From: Alphaproteobacteria bacterium
GTDB taxonomy: Bacteria; Pseudomonadota; Alphaproteobacteria; UBA7985; JAUIBT01
Assembly: GCA_030428565.1 (NCBI GenBank)
Contig: JAUIDR010000014.1
Location: 1 to 64,000 of the forward strand
Length of the DNA: 64,000 bases
Direction: 5' to 3'
Each line of letters starts with the position of its first letter. Positions within the stretch are counted from its first letter, which is position 1. The translations under genes and the position numbers were made by a program. The notes under the pieces are model-generated. The model did not search any database, was not told the DNA's origin, and saw only the letters and a list, made by a program, of their open reading frames with translations. Of this stretch, positions 51,164-58,853 are shown piece by piece.

Positions 51164-51850
51164 ATGCAAGTCCGCGCTGATTTCTCCAAAACCGCTCATG
51201 TGGCCTTTGATGCTGGTGCTTTTGTCGTCTCCCCATCGGGCGGCGTTGCGCGCTTAATGCTGGATCGTATCGGTGAGGAGGTCGCCCGCGCGACCTCGAT
51301 CGTGCGCTTTGAGCCTGGCGCTGAATTTAGTCCGCACGTCCACAATGGCGGCGAAGAGTTCGTGGTGCTTGATGGTGTGTTTTCAGATGCTTACGGCGAT
51401 TTTCCTGCTGGCTCCTACGTGCGCAATCCCATCGGATCAAGCCACACACCCGCCAGCAAGGGCGGCTGTTGCATCTTTGTAAAACTCTGGCAAATGAACG
51501 CAGCCGAGCAAGTGGCAACGCGCCTAACCCCTGACGATGTAGCGGCGCGCTCGAATGCGGGCCAGCCCCTCTATGAAGATGAGCAGGAGCGGGTGTCGAT
51601 GCAGAGCCTTGCCGCTGGCGAACCTCTAACTCTGGACTGGCCACAGGGCGGTGAAATTCTGGTGCTAGAAGGACAGTTAGACGCCCAGACCCAGGGGCAG
51701 ACATACCCGCTGGCGCACTGGTCCTGGCTGCGGGTGCCGTCGCAGACCGGCGCGGGTTCAAAGATCGCACTGAAAGCCGAGAGCCAAGCGCGGGTCTGGC
51801 TCAAGCAGCTCAAAGGTGATCGTTCAGCCGAAGCCTGGGCACAGCGCTAG
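51164..51850 (+). CDS. Cupin-domain protein, ChrR-like
   Basis: A 228-residue protein with one clear cupin barrel (about 45-110). ATSIVRFEPGAEFSPHVHNG and GEEFVVLDGVFSDAYGDFPA form cupin motif 1 with the His-His-Glu metal ligands; IGSSHTPASKGGCCIFVKLW forms motif 2. This wording is typical of the ChrR-like anti-sigma cupin fold, but the N-terminal sigma-binding zinc domain is absent. A second, weaker barrel may lie at 145-220. It follows the GATase by 8 bp and should be cotranslated with it. Confidence 0.87.
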   Translation: MQVRADFSKTAHVAFDAGAFVVSPSGGVARLMLDRIGEEVARATSIVRFEPGAEFSPHVHNGGEEFVVLDGVFSDAYGDFPAGSYVRNPIGSSHTPASKGGCCIFVKLWQMNAAEQVATRLTPDDVAARSNAGQPLYEDEQERVSMQSLAAGEPLTLDWPQGGEILVLEGQLDAQTQGQTYPLAHWSWLRVPSQTGAGSKIALKAESQARVWLKQLKGDRSAEAWAQR

Positions 51851-51868
51851 CGCCTCAGCCGAAGCGAT

Positions 51869-52192
51869 CTAATCGCCCGACGGCATAGTGAATAGCTCGG
51901 CGACTTCGATGCTGCCGATTTGCAGGAAAGGACAAGCGCGCGCCATCTCAAAGGCTGCCTCCAACGATTCAGCGCGCACGATGGTAAAGCCCATCATTGC
52001 GGCCGGTCCGCTGACCTGCTCCACCTCGCCGCCCTGGCGGACAAAGTGCGATGGTCCCATTGGCTGGCCGGGATTGACGACGGCATCGCCCAGGCCTTGC
52101 AGCCAGGCACCCCAGGCTTTGCGCTGCTCGGCGCCTTGCTCTGGCGTGTCGAACTGGCGTTCTTCATGGTAGGCGAGGATAAATTCAGGCAT
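51869..52192 (-). CDS. YCII-related (DGPF) domain protein
   Basis: A 107-residue ferredoxin-like fold protein. MPEFILAYHEERQFDTPEQ, then KAWGAWLQGLGDAVVNPGQP and GFTIVRAESLEAAFEMARAC, follow the YCII/DGPF pattern. Some relatives are encoded with ECF sigma factors; none is here. The function is unknown. It converges with the cupin gene, and the GST gene lies upstream on the same strand. Confidence 0.9.
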   Translation of the reverse strand: MPEFILAYHEERQFDTPEQGAEQRKAWGAWLQGLGDAVVNPGQPMGPSHFVRQGGEVEQVSGPAAMMGFTIVRAESLEAAFEMARACPFLQIGSIEVAELFTMPSGD

Positions 52193-52300
52193 AGCGGGCT
52201 CCTTAGTTAGCGGGCTGGGGCCGGTTAGTCTGCAAGGCTGTAAGCAAGAGAGCTGAAAAGCCAGAAAGTGCGGCAGCGGCGAGGCCCCCGATGAGGGGCG

Positions 52301-52909
52301 CTAAGCGTCTTGCGGACGGGTGCCCGCCACCGACGGTCTATCTGCGTGCATGTCATACCAAGCCGCCAGCGAGGGGCGGCCATCGCGCCACGGCTCGTGC
52401 GCAAAGCGGAAATCCAGGTAGTCGAGCGCACAAATCCACGCGATATCATCGATAAAGAATTTGTCCGACAGCCAGCCGGGATTGGCCTCCATCATGTCCA
52501 AAACCGCATTGACGCGGCGCTTGAACTTGGCCTCTTCGGCGGGTGAGGCGTCTTGATCGGCCTTGCGGACATTGCGCATGCGATCAACCGCTGCATCCAT
52601 CAGCGCGTCAGCCAGGGCCTCGTTTTCGATGACGCGAAACTTGGCGTGCTCGTTGGCGGGAAACAGCGCGCGCGCATCGCTCTGGCTGTCCAGAAAACGG
52701 CAGATGGTCTGCGAAGAGGTAAAGACCCGTCCATCACTGGCCACCAAAGCGGGCAGCTTGCCGACCGGCGAGACCTTGAACAACTCGTTGTCCGGATCGT
52801 TGTAGTCTCCGTGGATGACTTCGATTTGGTCCCACAAGCCCAACTCCTGCGCGGCGATAACGGCCTTGCGGACAAAGGGGGAAGCAGGGGAGTGAAGGAG
52901 CTTCATCAT
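52301..52909 (-). CDS. Glutathione S-transferase family protein
   Basis: A 202-residue GST. The thioredoxin-fold half starts MKLLHSPASPFVRKAVIAAQ, continues KVSPVGKLPALVASDGRVFT with the cis-Pro, and has SSQTICRFLDSQ with the Gln/Ser glutathione contact. The helical half has FFIDDIAWICALDYLDFRFA in place of the usual capping box. It resembles small YibF-like GSTs. The substrate is unknown. It shares direction with gloB, another glutathione-dependent enzyme, although gloB lies upstream of it with a repeat between. Confidence 0.92.
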   Translation of the reverse strand: MMKLLHSPASPFVRKAVIAAQELGLWDQIEVIHGDYNDPDNELFKVSPVGKLPALVASDGRVFTSSQTICRFLDSQSDARALFPANEHAKFRVIENEALADALMDAAVDRMRNVRKADQDASPAEEAKFKRRVNAVLDMMEANPGWLSDKFFIDDIAWICALDYLDFRFAHEPWRDGRPSLAAWYDMHADRPSVAGTRPQDA

Positions 52910-52969
52910 AGATAGATGCCTGACCTTATTATGTTTGTCATATGTGTTACTGCGAATGGCCGGGGTGGG

Positions 52970-53011
52970 GCATTAGGGGCCTTGCATTAGAGGCGGTGCA
53001 TTAGAGGCGGC
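52970..53011 (+). repeat. 14-bp x3 tandem repeat after gloB
   Basis: Three 14-bp units, gcattaggggcctt, gcattagaggcggt and gcattagaggcggc, end three bases before the gloB stop codon. The unit is not a multiple of three and lies outside genes. Confidence 0.85.
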
Positions 53012-53014
53012 GCA

Positions 53015-53776
53015 TCAAAAGTTATCTTTGCGCGCGCGTACCTCAGCAAAGACCTCTGCCGGGCTCTTACCGGCTAGGCCCACGGCATCTTGGAACGCGG
53101 CGTCATCGCAGCGCAAGAAGGGGTTCAGCCGCTTTTCGTCGCCCAGCAAAGAGGGCACGGTCGGTGCCCCTTGGTCGCGGCGCTTTTGCAGCCCGTCGAT
53201 ATGAGCCTTCAAATCAGCGTCGTCGGGGGTCAACGACAGGGCGAATCGCGCATTGGCCATGGTGTATTCGTGGCCGCAGAACACCATCGTCTCGTCGGGC
53301 AGGGCGCGTAGTTTCAGCAAACTTTCCCACATCATGGGGGCGTCGCCCTCGAACACGCGTCCGCAGCCCAGCACGAACAGGCAGTCCGCACTGAATAGGC
53401 CCTGGTGGCCTTTGGTGTAATAAGCAATGTGGTCCAGGGTATGGCCCGGTGTCTGGATCACCGTCAGTTCCGCGCCCAGGCAATCGACCCGATCGCCTTC
53501 GCCGACCGCGCGGTCCAGCGCCAATTTGTCGGCGCTGGTTTTGGGGCCAACAACCTCTGCATTGTGCGCGCGCTTCAGTGCGGCCACACCGCCGACGTGG
53601 TCGCCGTGGTGGTGGGTAATCAGGATTTGCCGCAAGGGCTTGTCGAGTGCTTCGATGGCCGCAGCGACCGGAGCCGCCTCGCCTGGATCGACCACGGCCA
53701 GCCCGTCGTCGCTTTCGATTAGGTAGGCGTAGTTGTCACTGGCGAAGGGTACCAGATTGACCATCCAGTCAGCCAT
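53015..53776 (-). CDS. gloB: Hydroxyacylglutathione hydrolase (glyoxalase II)
   Basis: A 253-residue metallo-beta-lactamase-fold enzyme that splits S-lactoylglutathione, the second step of methylglyoxal detoxification. ILITHHHGDHVGGVAALKRA is the binuclear metal motif HxHxDH. VIQTPGHTLDHIAYY and FCGHEYTMANARFALSL supply the further His ligands, the last being specific to glyoxalase II. The length is standard. It is divergent from the methyltransferase gene at 53858, an arrangement frequent in alphaproteobacteria. Confidence 0.96.
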   Translation of the reverse strand: MADWMVNLVPFASDNYAYLIESDDGLAVVDPGEAAPVAAAIEALDKPLRQILITHHHGDHVGGVAALKRAHNAEVVGPKTSADKLALDRAVGEGDRVDCLGAELTVIQTPGHTLDHIAYYTKGHQGLFSADCLFVLGCGRVFEGDAPMMWESLLKLRALPDETMVFCGHEYTMANARFALSLTPDDADLKAHIDGLQKRRDQGAPTVPSLLGDEKRLNPFLRCDDAAFQDAVGLAGKSPAEVFAEVRARKDNF

Positions 53777-53857
53777 AGCTTGCAGCCTCTTTGAAAATGC
53801 TTAAGTGTGGGGCAGGCTAGCCCGAAACCCACAAATAGGAAAGGGGTGCAATCGCCC

Positions 53858-54703
53858 ATGTGGTTAGATGCCCGAAGCTTGGAGGCTTTTTACGCCACGC
53901 CCTGGGGAGCGCTGGTCGGAAGCAGCTTGGCGGGCTACGTAGAGCGCCTTTGGGGCTCTATGGAGCAGCAACACCTACTGGCCATTGGCTATCCATTTCC
54001 GGTGCTAAATCGCTTGGACCCTGCCGAGCAGTGCTTCGTCGGTTTGCCGCAACGTATGGGCGCGGTGGCCTGGCCAGCCGAGCCTTTGCACCCTATGCCC
54101 GAGCCGCGCCGCCATCGCTGCAATCGTACCGTGATGCTCAAAGGCGGCGCTCTGCCGTTTCGCGATGGCAGTCTGGATAAGATTTTGCTGCTGCATCAAA
54201 TGGAATTTTCACACGATATTCCGGCCCTTACTTCTGAGTTGTATCGCGTTTTGCACGACCAAGGCGAGGTCTTGATGATCGTACCCAATCGCGCGGGGCT
54301 CTGGAGTCGTTCGGAGCGTTCGCCTTTTGGCTACGGCCAGCCCTTTACACCCGGACAGATCAACGGCCAGCTTAAAGGCGCGGGCTTTGAGACCTGCAAG
54401 CTGCACGGCGGGCTCTATTATCCGCCGCGTGCCAGTCGTTTGGTGCGCCGTCATGCCAAGCGCTGGGATCAGTTGGGCGGCTGGTGGGCCAAGCTGGTCG
54501 CTGGGGTCTTGATCGTGCAGGCGAGAAAGGCCACAGCGCGGCGCCCGCGCAAGGTCGAACAACAAGACGCCCTGCGCCGTATTCGCGGTCTACTGGCGGA
54601 TGTGCCGCTGCGCCCGGAAGGCTTGGCGCCCGAACCCAGCACCCTGGGCCAAGCGCCCGAGCTGCGGCAGCGCAAAGCTGGCGATGACATGGGTCGTGAC
54701 TAG
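53858..54703 (+). CDS. SAM-dependent methyltransferase-like protein, class I
   Basis: A 281-residue protein. The start WLDARSLEAFYATPWGALV, then LLAIGYPFPVLNRL, and GGALPFRDGSLDKILLLHQM resemble an alphaproteobacterial methyltransferase family encoded beside gloB. ELYRVLHDQGEVLMIVPN is the strand-4/5 region of a class I fold. The glycine-rich SAM loop is poorly preserved (LAIGYPFP), so activity is uncertain. The ATG at 53858 is preceded by GGAAAGGGG. The C-terminal 60 residues are basic and low in complexity. Confidence 0.85.
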   Translation: MWLDARSLEAFYATPWGALVGSSLAGYVERLWGSMEQQHLLAIGYPFPVLNRLDPAEQCFVGLPQRMGAVAWPAEPLHPMPEPRRHRCNRTVMLKGGALPFRDGSLDKILLLHQMEFSHDIPALTSELYRVLHDQGEVLMIVPNRAGLWSRSERSPFGYGQPFTPGQINGQLKGAGFETCKLHGGLYYPPRASRLVRRHAKRWDQLGGWWAKLVAGVLIVQARKATARRPRKVEQQDALRRIRGLLADVPLRPEGLAPEPSTLGQAPELRQRKAGDDMGRD

Positions 54704-54780
54704 GGGGTGGGATTAGGGTCGTGACTAAGATCACAGCGCGCACGGCGGGGCTGATACAAGGCGAAGAATCCCAGCGCTAA

Positions 54781-54822
54781 GGCGCCCAAGTCATGGCGCC
54801 CAAGTCATGGCGCCCAAGTCAT
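54781..54822 (+). repeat. 14-bp x3 perfect tandem repeat
   Basis: Three identical copies of ggcgcccaagtcat in the gap between the methyltransferase and the next membrane protein gene. No spacers and no coding frame. Confidence 0.9.
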
Positions 54823-54966
54823 GGCGGCCTTTCTTTGAAACCCCTTGCTTCTAAGTCGCTTTGACACATCCTAAGCCAGGGACAAGGCGGCTAGTCTGCG
54901 CGCCGAACAGCACGCCAACTTGCAAGCCGGGCGTCCAACCTCGCGCGCTCGAAGATCAGGAGACTC

Positions 54967-55467
54967 ATGGTGACGGCAACCAACTCAGCGCCCTACCACG
55001 CGGCCCACTGCCCACGCGGACTGAAACAAAGGGTCTTGGCGGGCGGCCTGTTCACCCTGCTGTATGGGGCCTCGGTCACGGCGGCGATTTGGGCGGGCAT
55101 CTCCATGCTGGCGATCGAGACGGCCGAGCGCCACGCTCAATTCGAAGCCCAGGTGCCAGGCGGCAGCTATCCCACCGCGGACCAAGCCTTTTGGCCCATG
55201 TTCTATATGCTGTGGCTGAGTTTGCCGTTGGTCTGGATTTGGTGGTCTTGGCGTCCCGCGCGCTTTTCGGGCGGCGGCCTGCGGCGGGCCTTGGGATTGG
55301 CAGCGGCAGCGCTGGGGGTGTCCGCGCTGCTAACGTCGATTCTAACGCTGTTTGCGGCAACCATCCTGTTGCCGTTCATGGGCTTGCTTTTGTGGCCCAT
55401 GGTCACGCTGGTCGTGGCTTTGACGCTCTGGTTGAGCGACAAGCTTTGGGGTTCGACCCATCCCTAG
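54967..55467 (+). CDS. Hypothetical membrane protein
   Basis: A 166-residue protein with four hydrophobic helices (about 26-48, 80-95, 107-127 and 133-153). Between the first two helices lies a polar loop (ETAERHAQFEAQVPGGSYPT). A Trp-rich stretch (LPLVWIWWSWRP) ends helix 2. CAGGAG precedes the ATG at good spacing. No family is recognised. It stands alone between the methyltransferase and a gene-free stretch. Confidence 0.75.
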   Translation: MVTATNSAPYHAAHCPRGLKQRVLAGGLFTLLYGASVTAAIWAGISMLAIETAERHAQFEAQVPGGSYPTADQAFWPMFYMLWLSLPLVWIWWSWRPARFSGGGLRRALGLAAAALGVSALLTSILTLFAATILLPFMGLLLWPMVTLVVALTLWLSDKLWGSTHP

Positions 55468-55783
55468 GCGTTTTGGCAAGCCGGTGGGCTTGCAGCCATA
55501 GGGACGGATAGGGCGGGCTTGCAGGCACGCTGTCATCGCGCAGGAAGCCAAAGTGGCGAGGCGAGCTAGTGCCTATTGTGGGCACCGCGACCAATCTGGG
55601 GGCACGAAGCGTGGCTCCATGCGAAAATTTCAGATGTTCCTCAGCCTGATTGTGTCTCAGGTTTGATTGTGTGACCGTCGCTTTGGCTTGCGAGCTTGTA
55701 GCCGGTTATTTTTTGCCCGGCTGTTTTTGTCCGACGTTAAGTCTGGTATTGTCTGACGTTTAAGTCTGGCGCCTTATAGGCGG
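55468..55783. other. Gene-free stretch after the membrane protein gene
   Basis: No convincing gene. It contains a terminator-like hairpin at 55700-55728 and a diverged direct repeat of about 21 bp (tgtccgacgttaagtctgg, then tgtctgacgtttaagtctgg). Confidence 0.6.
55700..55728 (+). terminator. Terminator-like hairpin
   Basis: AGCCGG (55700-55705) pairs with CCGGCT (55717-55722), followed by GTTTTTG. It is 230 bp after the nearest plus-strand gene, so which RNA it ends is unclear. Confidence 0.35.
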
Positions 55784-55942
55784 TTATTCGTGGCCAGCAT
55801 CATCGCTTTCGCTGCCATACAGAGGCAAGATTCGCGGTTCTTGCGGATCTCGTCCGTCGGGCAACAGCTGGGCCACGAGCCAAAACAACCCGAAAATGCC
55901 CAGAAAAATCGCGATGATGATCCATAGCGTAGCGCTAAACAT
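55784..55942 (-). CDS. Small single-helix membrane protein (52 aa)
   Basis: A 52-residue protein. It starts MFSATLWIIIAIFLGIFGLF, a strong hydrophobic helix, followed by WLVAQLLPDG, a charged RDPQEPR stretch and an acidic end (YGSESDDAGHE). AGG lies four bases before the ATG. This layout is typical of small inner-membrane proteins. No family is known to me. Neighbours give no clue. Confidence 0.6.
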   Translation of the reverse strand: MFSATLWIIIAIFLGIFGLFWLVAQLLPDGRDPQEPRILPLYGSESDDAGHE

Positions 55943-56136
55943 AATCCTATCCGATTAATTACTGTAACCCTTTATGTGGGAAGTTTAGGCGCGATTTTCA
56001 CGGGGGCAGCGCGAAATATGCTCACGAAATTGCGAATGCTTGTGGTTGGGCTTGGTCTTGGCAGTGTGGCCCGGGCCCGTCATAGTGCCCGCCATGCGTT
56101 GCCACCAAGGTGCCGCTAATAAGAGGCCCCAACCCC

Positions 56137-56469
56137 ATGCTCTGCTTTGCACGTTCTTTGACACTACTGACTTTTGCCGCGGGCTTTGCGGTGGTTTTGA
56201 CCAGCCAGGCCCAGTCGGGCAGCGGCACAAAGGCAACACCGACGGGCACGCCCTCAGCGGCGCAGGTTGAGGTTGAGCAAGGTGGGGGCGAGCAACCAGC
56301 TGAGAGCGAAACTTCGGGCCTCAGTGATGCCCAGCGCCAGCTCTGCATGACGGCGTTTGCCAACGGCAGCGGCACAAAGTTCACCGATCAAGCCGCGTTC
56401 GATGCGGCCTGCATGGCGCTGTTTCCCCCGCAATTTGGCGAGCAAGCGGACGCGCAAAACGAGAGCTGA
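56137..56469 (+). CDS. Small secreted protein of unknown function
   Basis: A 110-residue protein. A signal peptide (MLCFARSLTLLTFAAGFAVV, cleaved after SQA) precedes a Gly/Thr/Glu-rich linker. The conserved-looking core is LSDAQRQLCMTAFANGSGTK and ACMALFPPQFG, with two Cys about 30 apart that could form a disulfide. AAGAGG lies upstream of the ATG. No family is recognised. Confidence 0.7.
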   Translation: MLCFARSLTLLTFAAGFAVVLTSQAQSGSGTKATPTGTPSAAQVEVEQGGGEQPAESETSGLSDAQRQLCMTAFANGSGTKFTDQAAFDAACMALFPPQFGEQADAQNES

Positions 56470-56585
56470 TTGACACGCCAATCCGCATTAGGCCTTTTTA
56501 CCACATCTGCGGTCGCGTATGGAACGGTAGCACGGCGCGCAGCGCTTAGTGTTCCGTCACGTTTCCAGCAAACTAGGGGAAGGCC

Positions 56586-56894
56586 ATGGCTCAGCTCATT
56601 GTCACCTATTGGCGCGATATTCCCGCGCAAGTCACGGTTAAGGCCGGTCGCAAGTCGGCCAAGCGCGCTTTGCCCGAGCGCTTTGAAAAGGCCATTGATG
56701 CAGCCGCTATGCGTGGCGGTATGGCCGGCACCGACGACTATTTGTCCGAATGGCGCAAGGCAGCCCCTCAGGAGTTGGACGCCGAACAAAGCAGCGATTT
56801 GGACGCGGCCGCCGAGGCAGCCGCCCAAGCGCTGGATCAGGATTACGACGGCGAACGCTTGCGGGCGCTGATCGCCAACGAAGGACGCCAATAG
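56586..56894 (+). CDS. 'Virulence factor' domain protein
   Basis: A 102-residue cytoplasmic protein. MAQLIVTYWRDIPAQVTVKA, then GRKSAKRALPERFEKAIDAA, is the signature of the small Pfam 'Virulence_fact' family; the name has little functional meaning. It is commonly encoded next to MetF-like genes, as here, where the next gene starts 11 bp downstream. The end is an acidic helical tail (DLDAAAEAAAQALDQDY). A role in folate or corrinoid C1 transfer is inferred only from that pairing. Confidence 0.88.
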   Translation: MAQLIVTYWRDIPAQVTVKAGRKSAKRALPERFEKAIDAAAMRGGMAGTDDYLSEWRKAAPQELDAEQSSDLDAAAEAAAQALDQDYDGERLRALIANEGRQ

Positions 56895-56905
56895 GAAGCC
56901 GCGCC

Positions 56906-57847
56906 ATGACCACAGCCACCAAGACCCACACCGCTGACAGCATTTTGGCTCCCATCCAGGAGCTGATGGCTAATTTCACCGCTGAGACCACCCCAGCGTC
57001 TGCAAAAAAAGTCGAAGATTTTCGCCAGCACCTAACGCCGGGTACCGACGTTTATGTCACTTTCCTGCCCGGGTCCGATTTCAAGGACACTATCGCGGTC
57101 TGCAAGCGCCTGCGCGATGAAGAAATGCGCCCCATTCCGCACTTTGCGGCCCGCTCAATTCCTTCTCGCGATGCGTTGGAAGACAATCTGAAAGCGGTCG
57201 TTGAGGAAGCGGGCGTTGACCGCGTTTTGACCATTGCTGGCGGTGTGTCCGATAAGGAAATCGTCGGCCCCTTCAGCGATTCCATGCAGTTGCTAGAGAC
57301 CGGCCTGTTCGATAGGTACAAGATCAAGACCATTGGTGTCGCGGGCCACCCCGAAGGCTCGCCCGACATGTCGCAAGAGGCAATTGGCAAGGCGCTGGCT
57401 TGGAAAAACGCTTTTGCAGAGCGCAGCGATGCTGACCTGCATATCGTCACCCAGTTCTGCTTTGAGGCTGACCCAATCATCGCCTGGGACAAAGCCATGC
57501 AGGCCGAAGGCAACAAGCTGCCGATCCATATCGGTCTGCCGGGTCTGGCCACCATCAAGACCTTGCTCAACTTCGCGCGCATCTCGGGCGTTGGGCCGTC
57601 TATGCGCTTTTTGACCCGCCAGGCCATGAATGTGCACAAGCTGGTCACGGTTTCGGACCCCAACAAGCAGTTGGTCGGGCTGGCAAAGTACAAAGCTGAA
57701 GATCCCAATTGCGGCATCACCAATGTCCACATGTACCCCTTGGGTGGCCTGCGTCGCACGGCAGCTTGGGCCTATGAAGTGGCTAAGGGTGAAATCGACT
57801 TCGACAAGAAGTTGGACGGCTTTAAGACCCGCACCAAGATCGAATAG
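56906..57847 (+). CDS. Methylenetetrahydrofolate reductase-like protein
   Basis: A 313-residue TIM-barrel protein of the MTHFR family. FLPGSDFKDTIAVCKRLRDE, PIPHFAARSIPSRDALEDNL and TIGVAGHPEGSPDMSQEAIG are the barrel's conserved pieces, the last being the GHPE FAD/folate site. HIVTQFCFEADPIIAWDKAM contains the QxxF segment. It probably reduces or oxidises a methyl-THF pool; whether it is the biosynthetic MetF or a C1-catabolic homologue is unsure. TAGGA precedes the ATG. It pairs with the 'virulence factor' gene and ends in a strong terminator. Confidence 0.9.
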   Translation: MTTATKTHTADSILAPIQELMANFTAETTPASAKKVEDFRQHLTPGTDVYVTFLPGSDFKDTIAVCKRLRDEEMRPIPHFAARSIPSRDALEDNLKAVVEEAGVDRVLTIAGGVSDKEIVGPFSDSMQLLETGLFDRYKIKTIGVAGHPEGSPDMSQEAIGKALAWKNAFAERSDADLHIVTQFCFEADPIIAWDKAMQAEGNKLPIHIGLPGLATIKTLLNFARISGVGPSMRFLTRQAMNVHKLVTVSDPNKQLVGLAKYKAEDPNCGITNVHMYPLGGLRRTAAWAYEVAKGEIDFDKKLDGFKTRTKIE

Positions 57848-57934
57848 GCCAAAGCCGCCGGTCGGCTGGTGCGCGCCAAGCTGCCTTTCGGCACGCTGGT
57901 CTGGGGCCTCTTTTGCTTGGCGAAATACCTGAAG

Positions 57935-57964
57935 GGGCGCGGTCACGGTTCCGCGCCCTTTTTT
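57935..57964 (+). terminator. Rho-independent terminator after the MetF-like gene
   Basis: GGGCGCGG (57935-57942) pairs perfectly with CCGCGCCC (57951-57958) around an 8-nt loop, followed by TTTTTT. It separates the MetF-like operon from the cob operon. Confidence 0.9.
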
Positions 57965-58091
57965 GTCGCCTAACAATCGGCGGTTTGCAGAGGGGACCCG
58001 CAAAGCACTTGCGGTCGGCGGTGGGATCAGCCACAAGCGCAAGCGTCGGTTTTCGACGAGTCCTCCCCTTGGCCTGAGCTATACCCAAGAC

Positions 58092-58853
58092 ATGAGCAAC
58101 GACCCATCACTTACGCCGCGCCCGCAAGGCGTGCTATACGGCCTTGGCCTCGGCCCCGGCGACCCGGAACTCGTGACCTTGAAGGCCCATCGCCTGCTGC
58201 AAGAGGTTGAGGTCATCGCCTATCCCTCGGCAGAGGGCACGCCTAGTCTGGTGCGCGCGATTGCCCAGCCGCATTTGCGTGAAGGACTTATCGAAATCGA
58301 CATGGCCATGCCGATGGTCGAGGCGCGCTTTCCGGCCCAGCAGGTCTACGATGTGGCGGCGGAACAAATCCGTGCGCACTTGGCGCAAGGCCGTTCCGTG
58401 GCGGTGTTGTGCGAAGGTGATCCGCTGTTCTATGGCTCGTTTATGTATCTCTATCAACGCCTTGAGACCGACGCAGCGGTCGAGGTCGTGCCGGGTGTCA
58501 CCTCGGTCAGTGCCTGTGCGGCGGCGGCTGGCCTGCCGCTGGTTGCGCGCAAAGATATTCTGACGGTGCTGCCAGGCCCGCTCAGTGACGAAGCACTGAC
58601 CCGGCGTTTGACCCAGGGCCAGAACGCTGGTCACGTTGAAGAGCAGGCCTTCGCCATTATGAAGGTCGGGCGCCATTTTGCCCGGCTGAAAGCGCTGTTA
58701 GGTCAACTTGGCTTGGCCGAGCAAGCTTGGTATGTCGAACGCGCTACCACCGCTGAACAGCGGGTCGAGCGCCTGGCTGATGTTGAACAAGCCAAGGCCC
58801 CCTATTTTTCGATGATTTTGCTGCACAAGCGAGGCCGCGCTGATGCCCTTTGA
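58092..58853 (+). CDS. cobI: Precorrin-2 C20-methyltransferase
   Basis: A 253-residue tetrapyrrole methylase that makes precorrin-3A from precorrin-2 with SAM. VLYGLGLGPGDPELVTLKAH is the SAM-site P-loop, VAVLCEGDPLFYGSFMYLYQ is the GxxxDPxxYG motif, and VVPGVTSVSACAAAAGLPLV follows as in CobI/CbiL. The ATG at 58092 starts 15 residues before the P-loop; no strong Shine-Dalgarno is visible. The stop overlaps the next gene by 11 bp. I looked for a B12 riboswitch in 57965-58091 and did not recognise one. Confidence 0.95.
   Translation: MSNDPSLTPRPQGVLYGLGLGPGDPELVTLKAHRLLQEVEVIAYPSAEGTPSLVRAIAQPHLREGLIEIDMAMPMVEARFPAQQVYDVAAEQIRAHLAQGRSVAVLCEGDPLFYGSFMYLYQRLETDAAVEVVPGVTSVSACAAAAGLPLVARKDILTVLPGPLSDEALTRRLTQGQNAGHVEEQAFAIMKVGRHFARLKALLGQLGLAEQAWYVERATTAEQRVERLADVEQAKAPYFSMILLHKRGRADAL

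Noticed and set aside
57965-58091. Possible cobalamin riboswitch before cobI
   Set aside because: No B12-box-like sequence or the usual conserved paired elements could be recognised. The same holds for the regions before the MFS gene and cobH.
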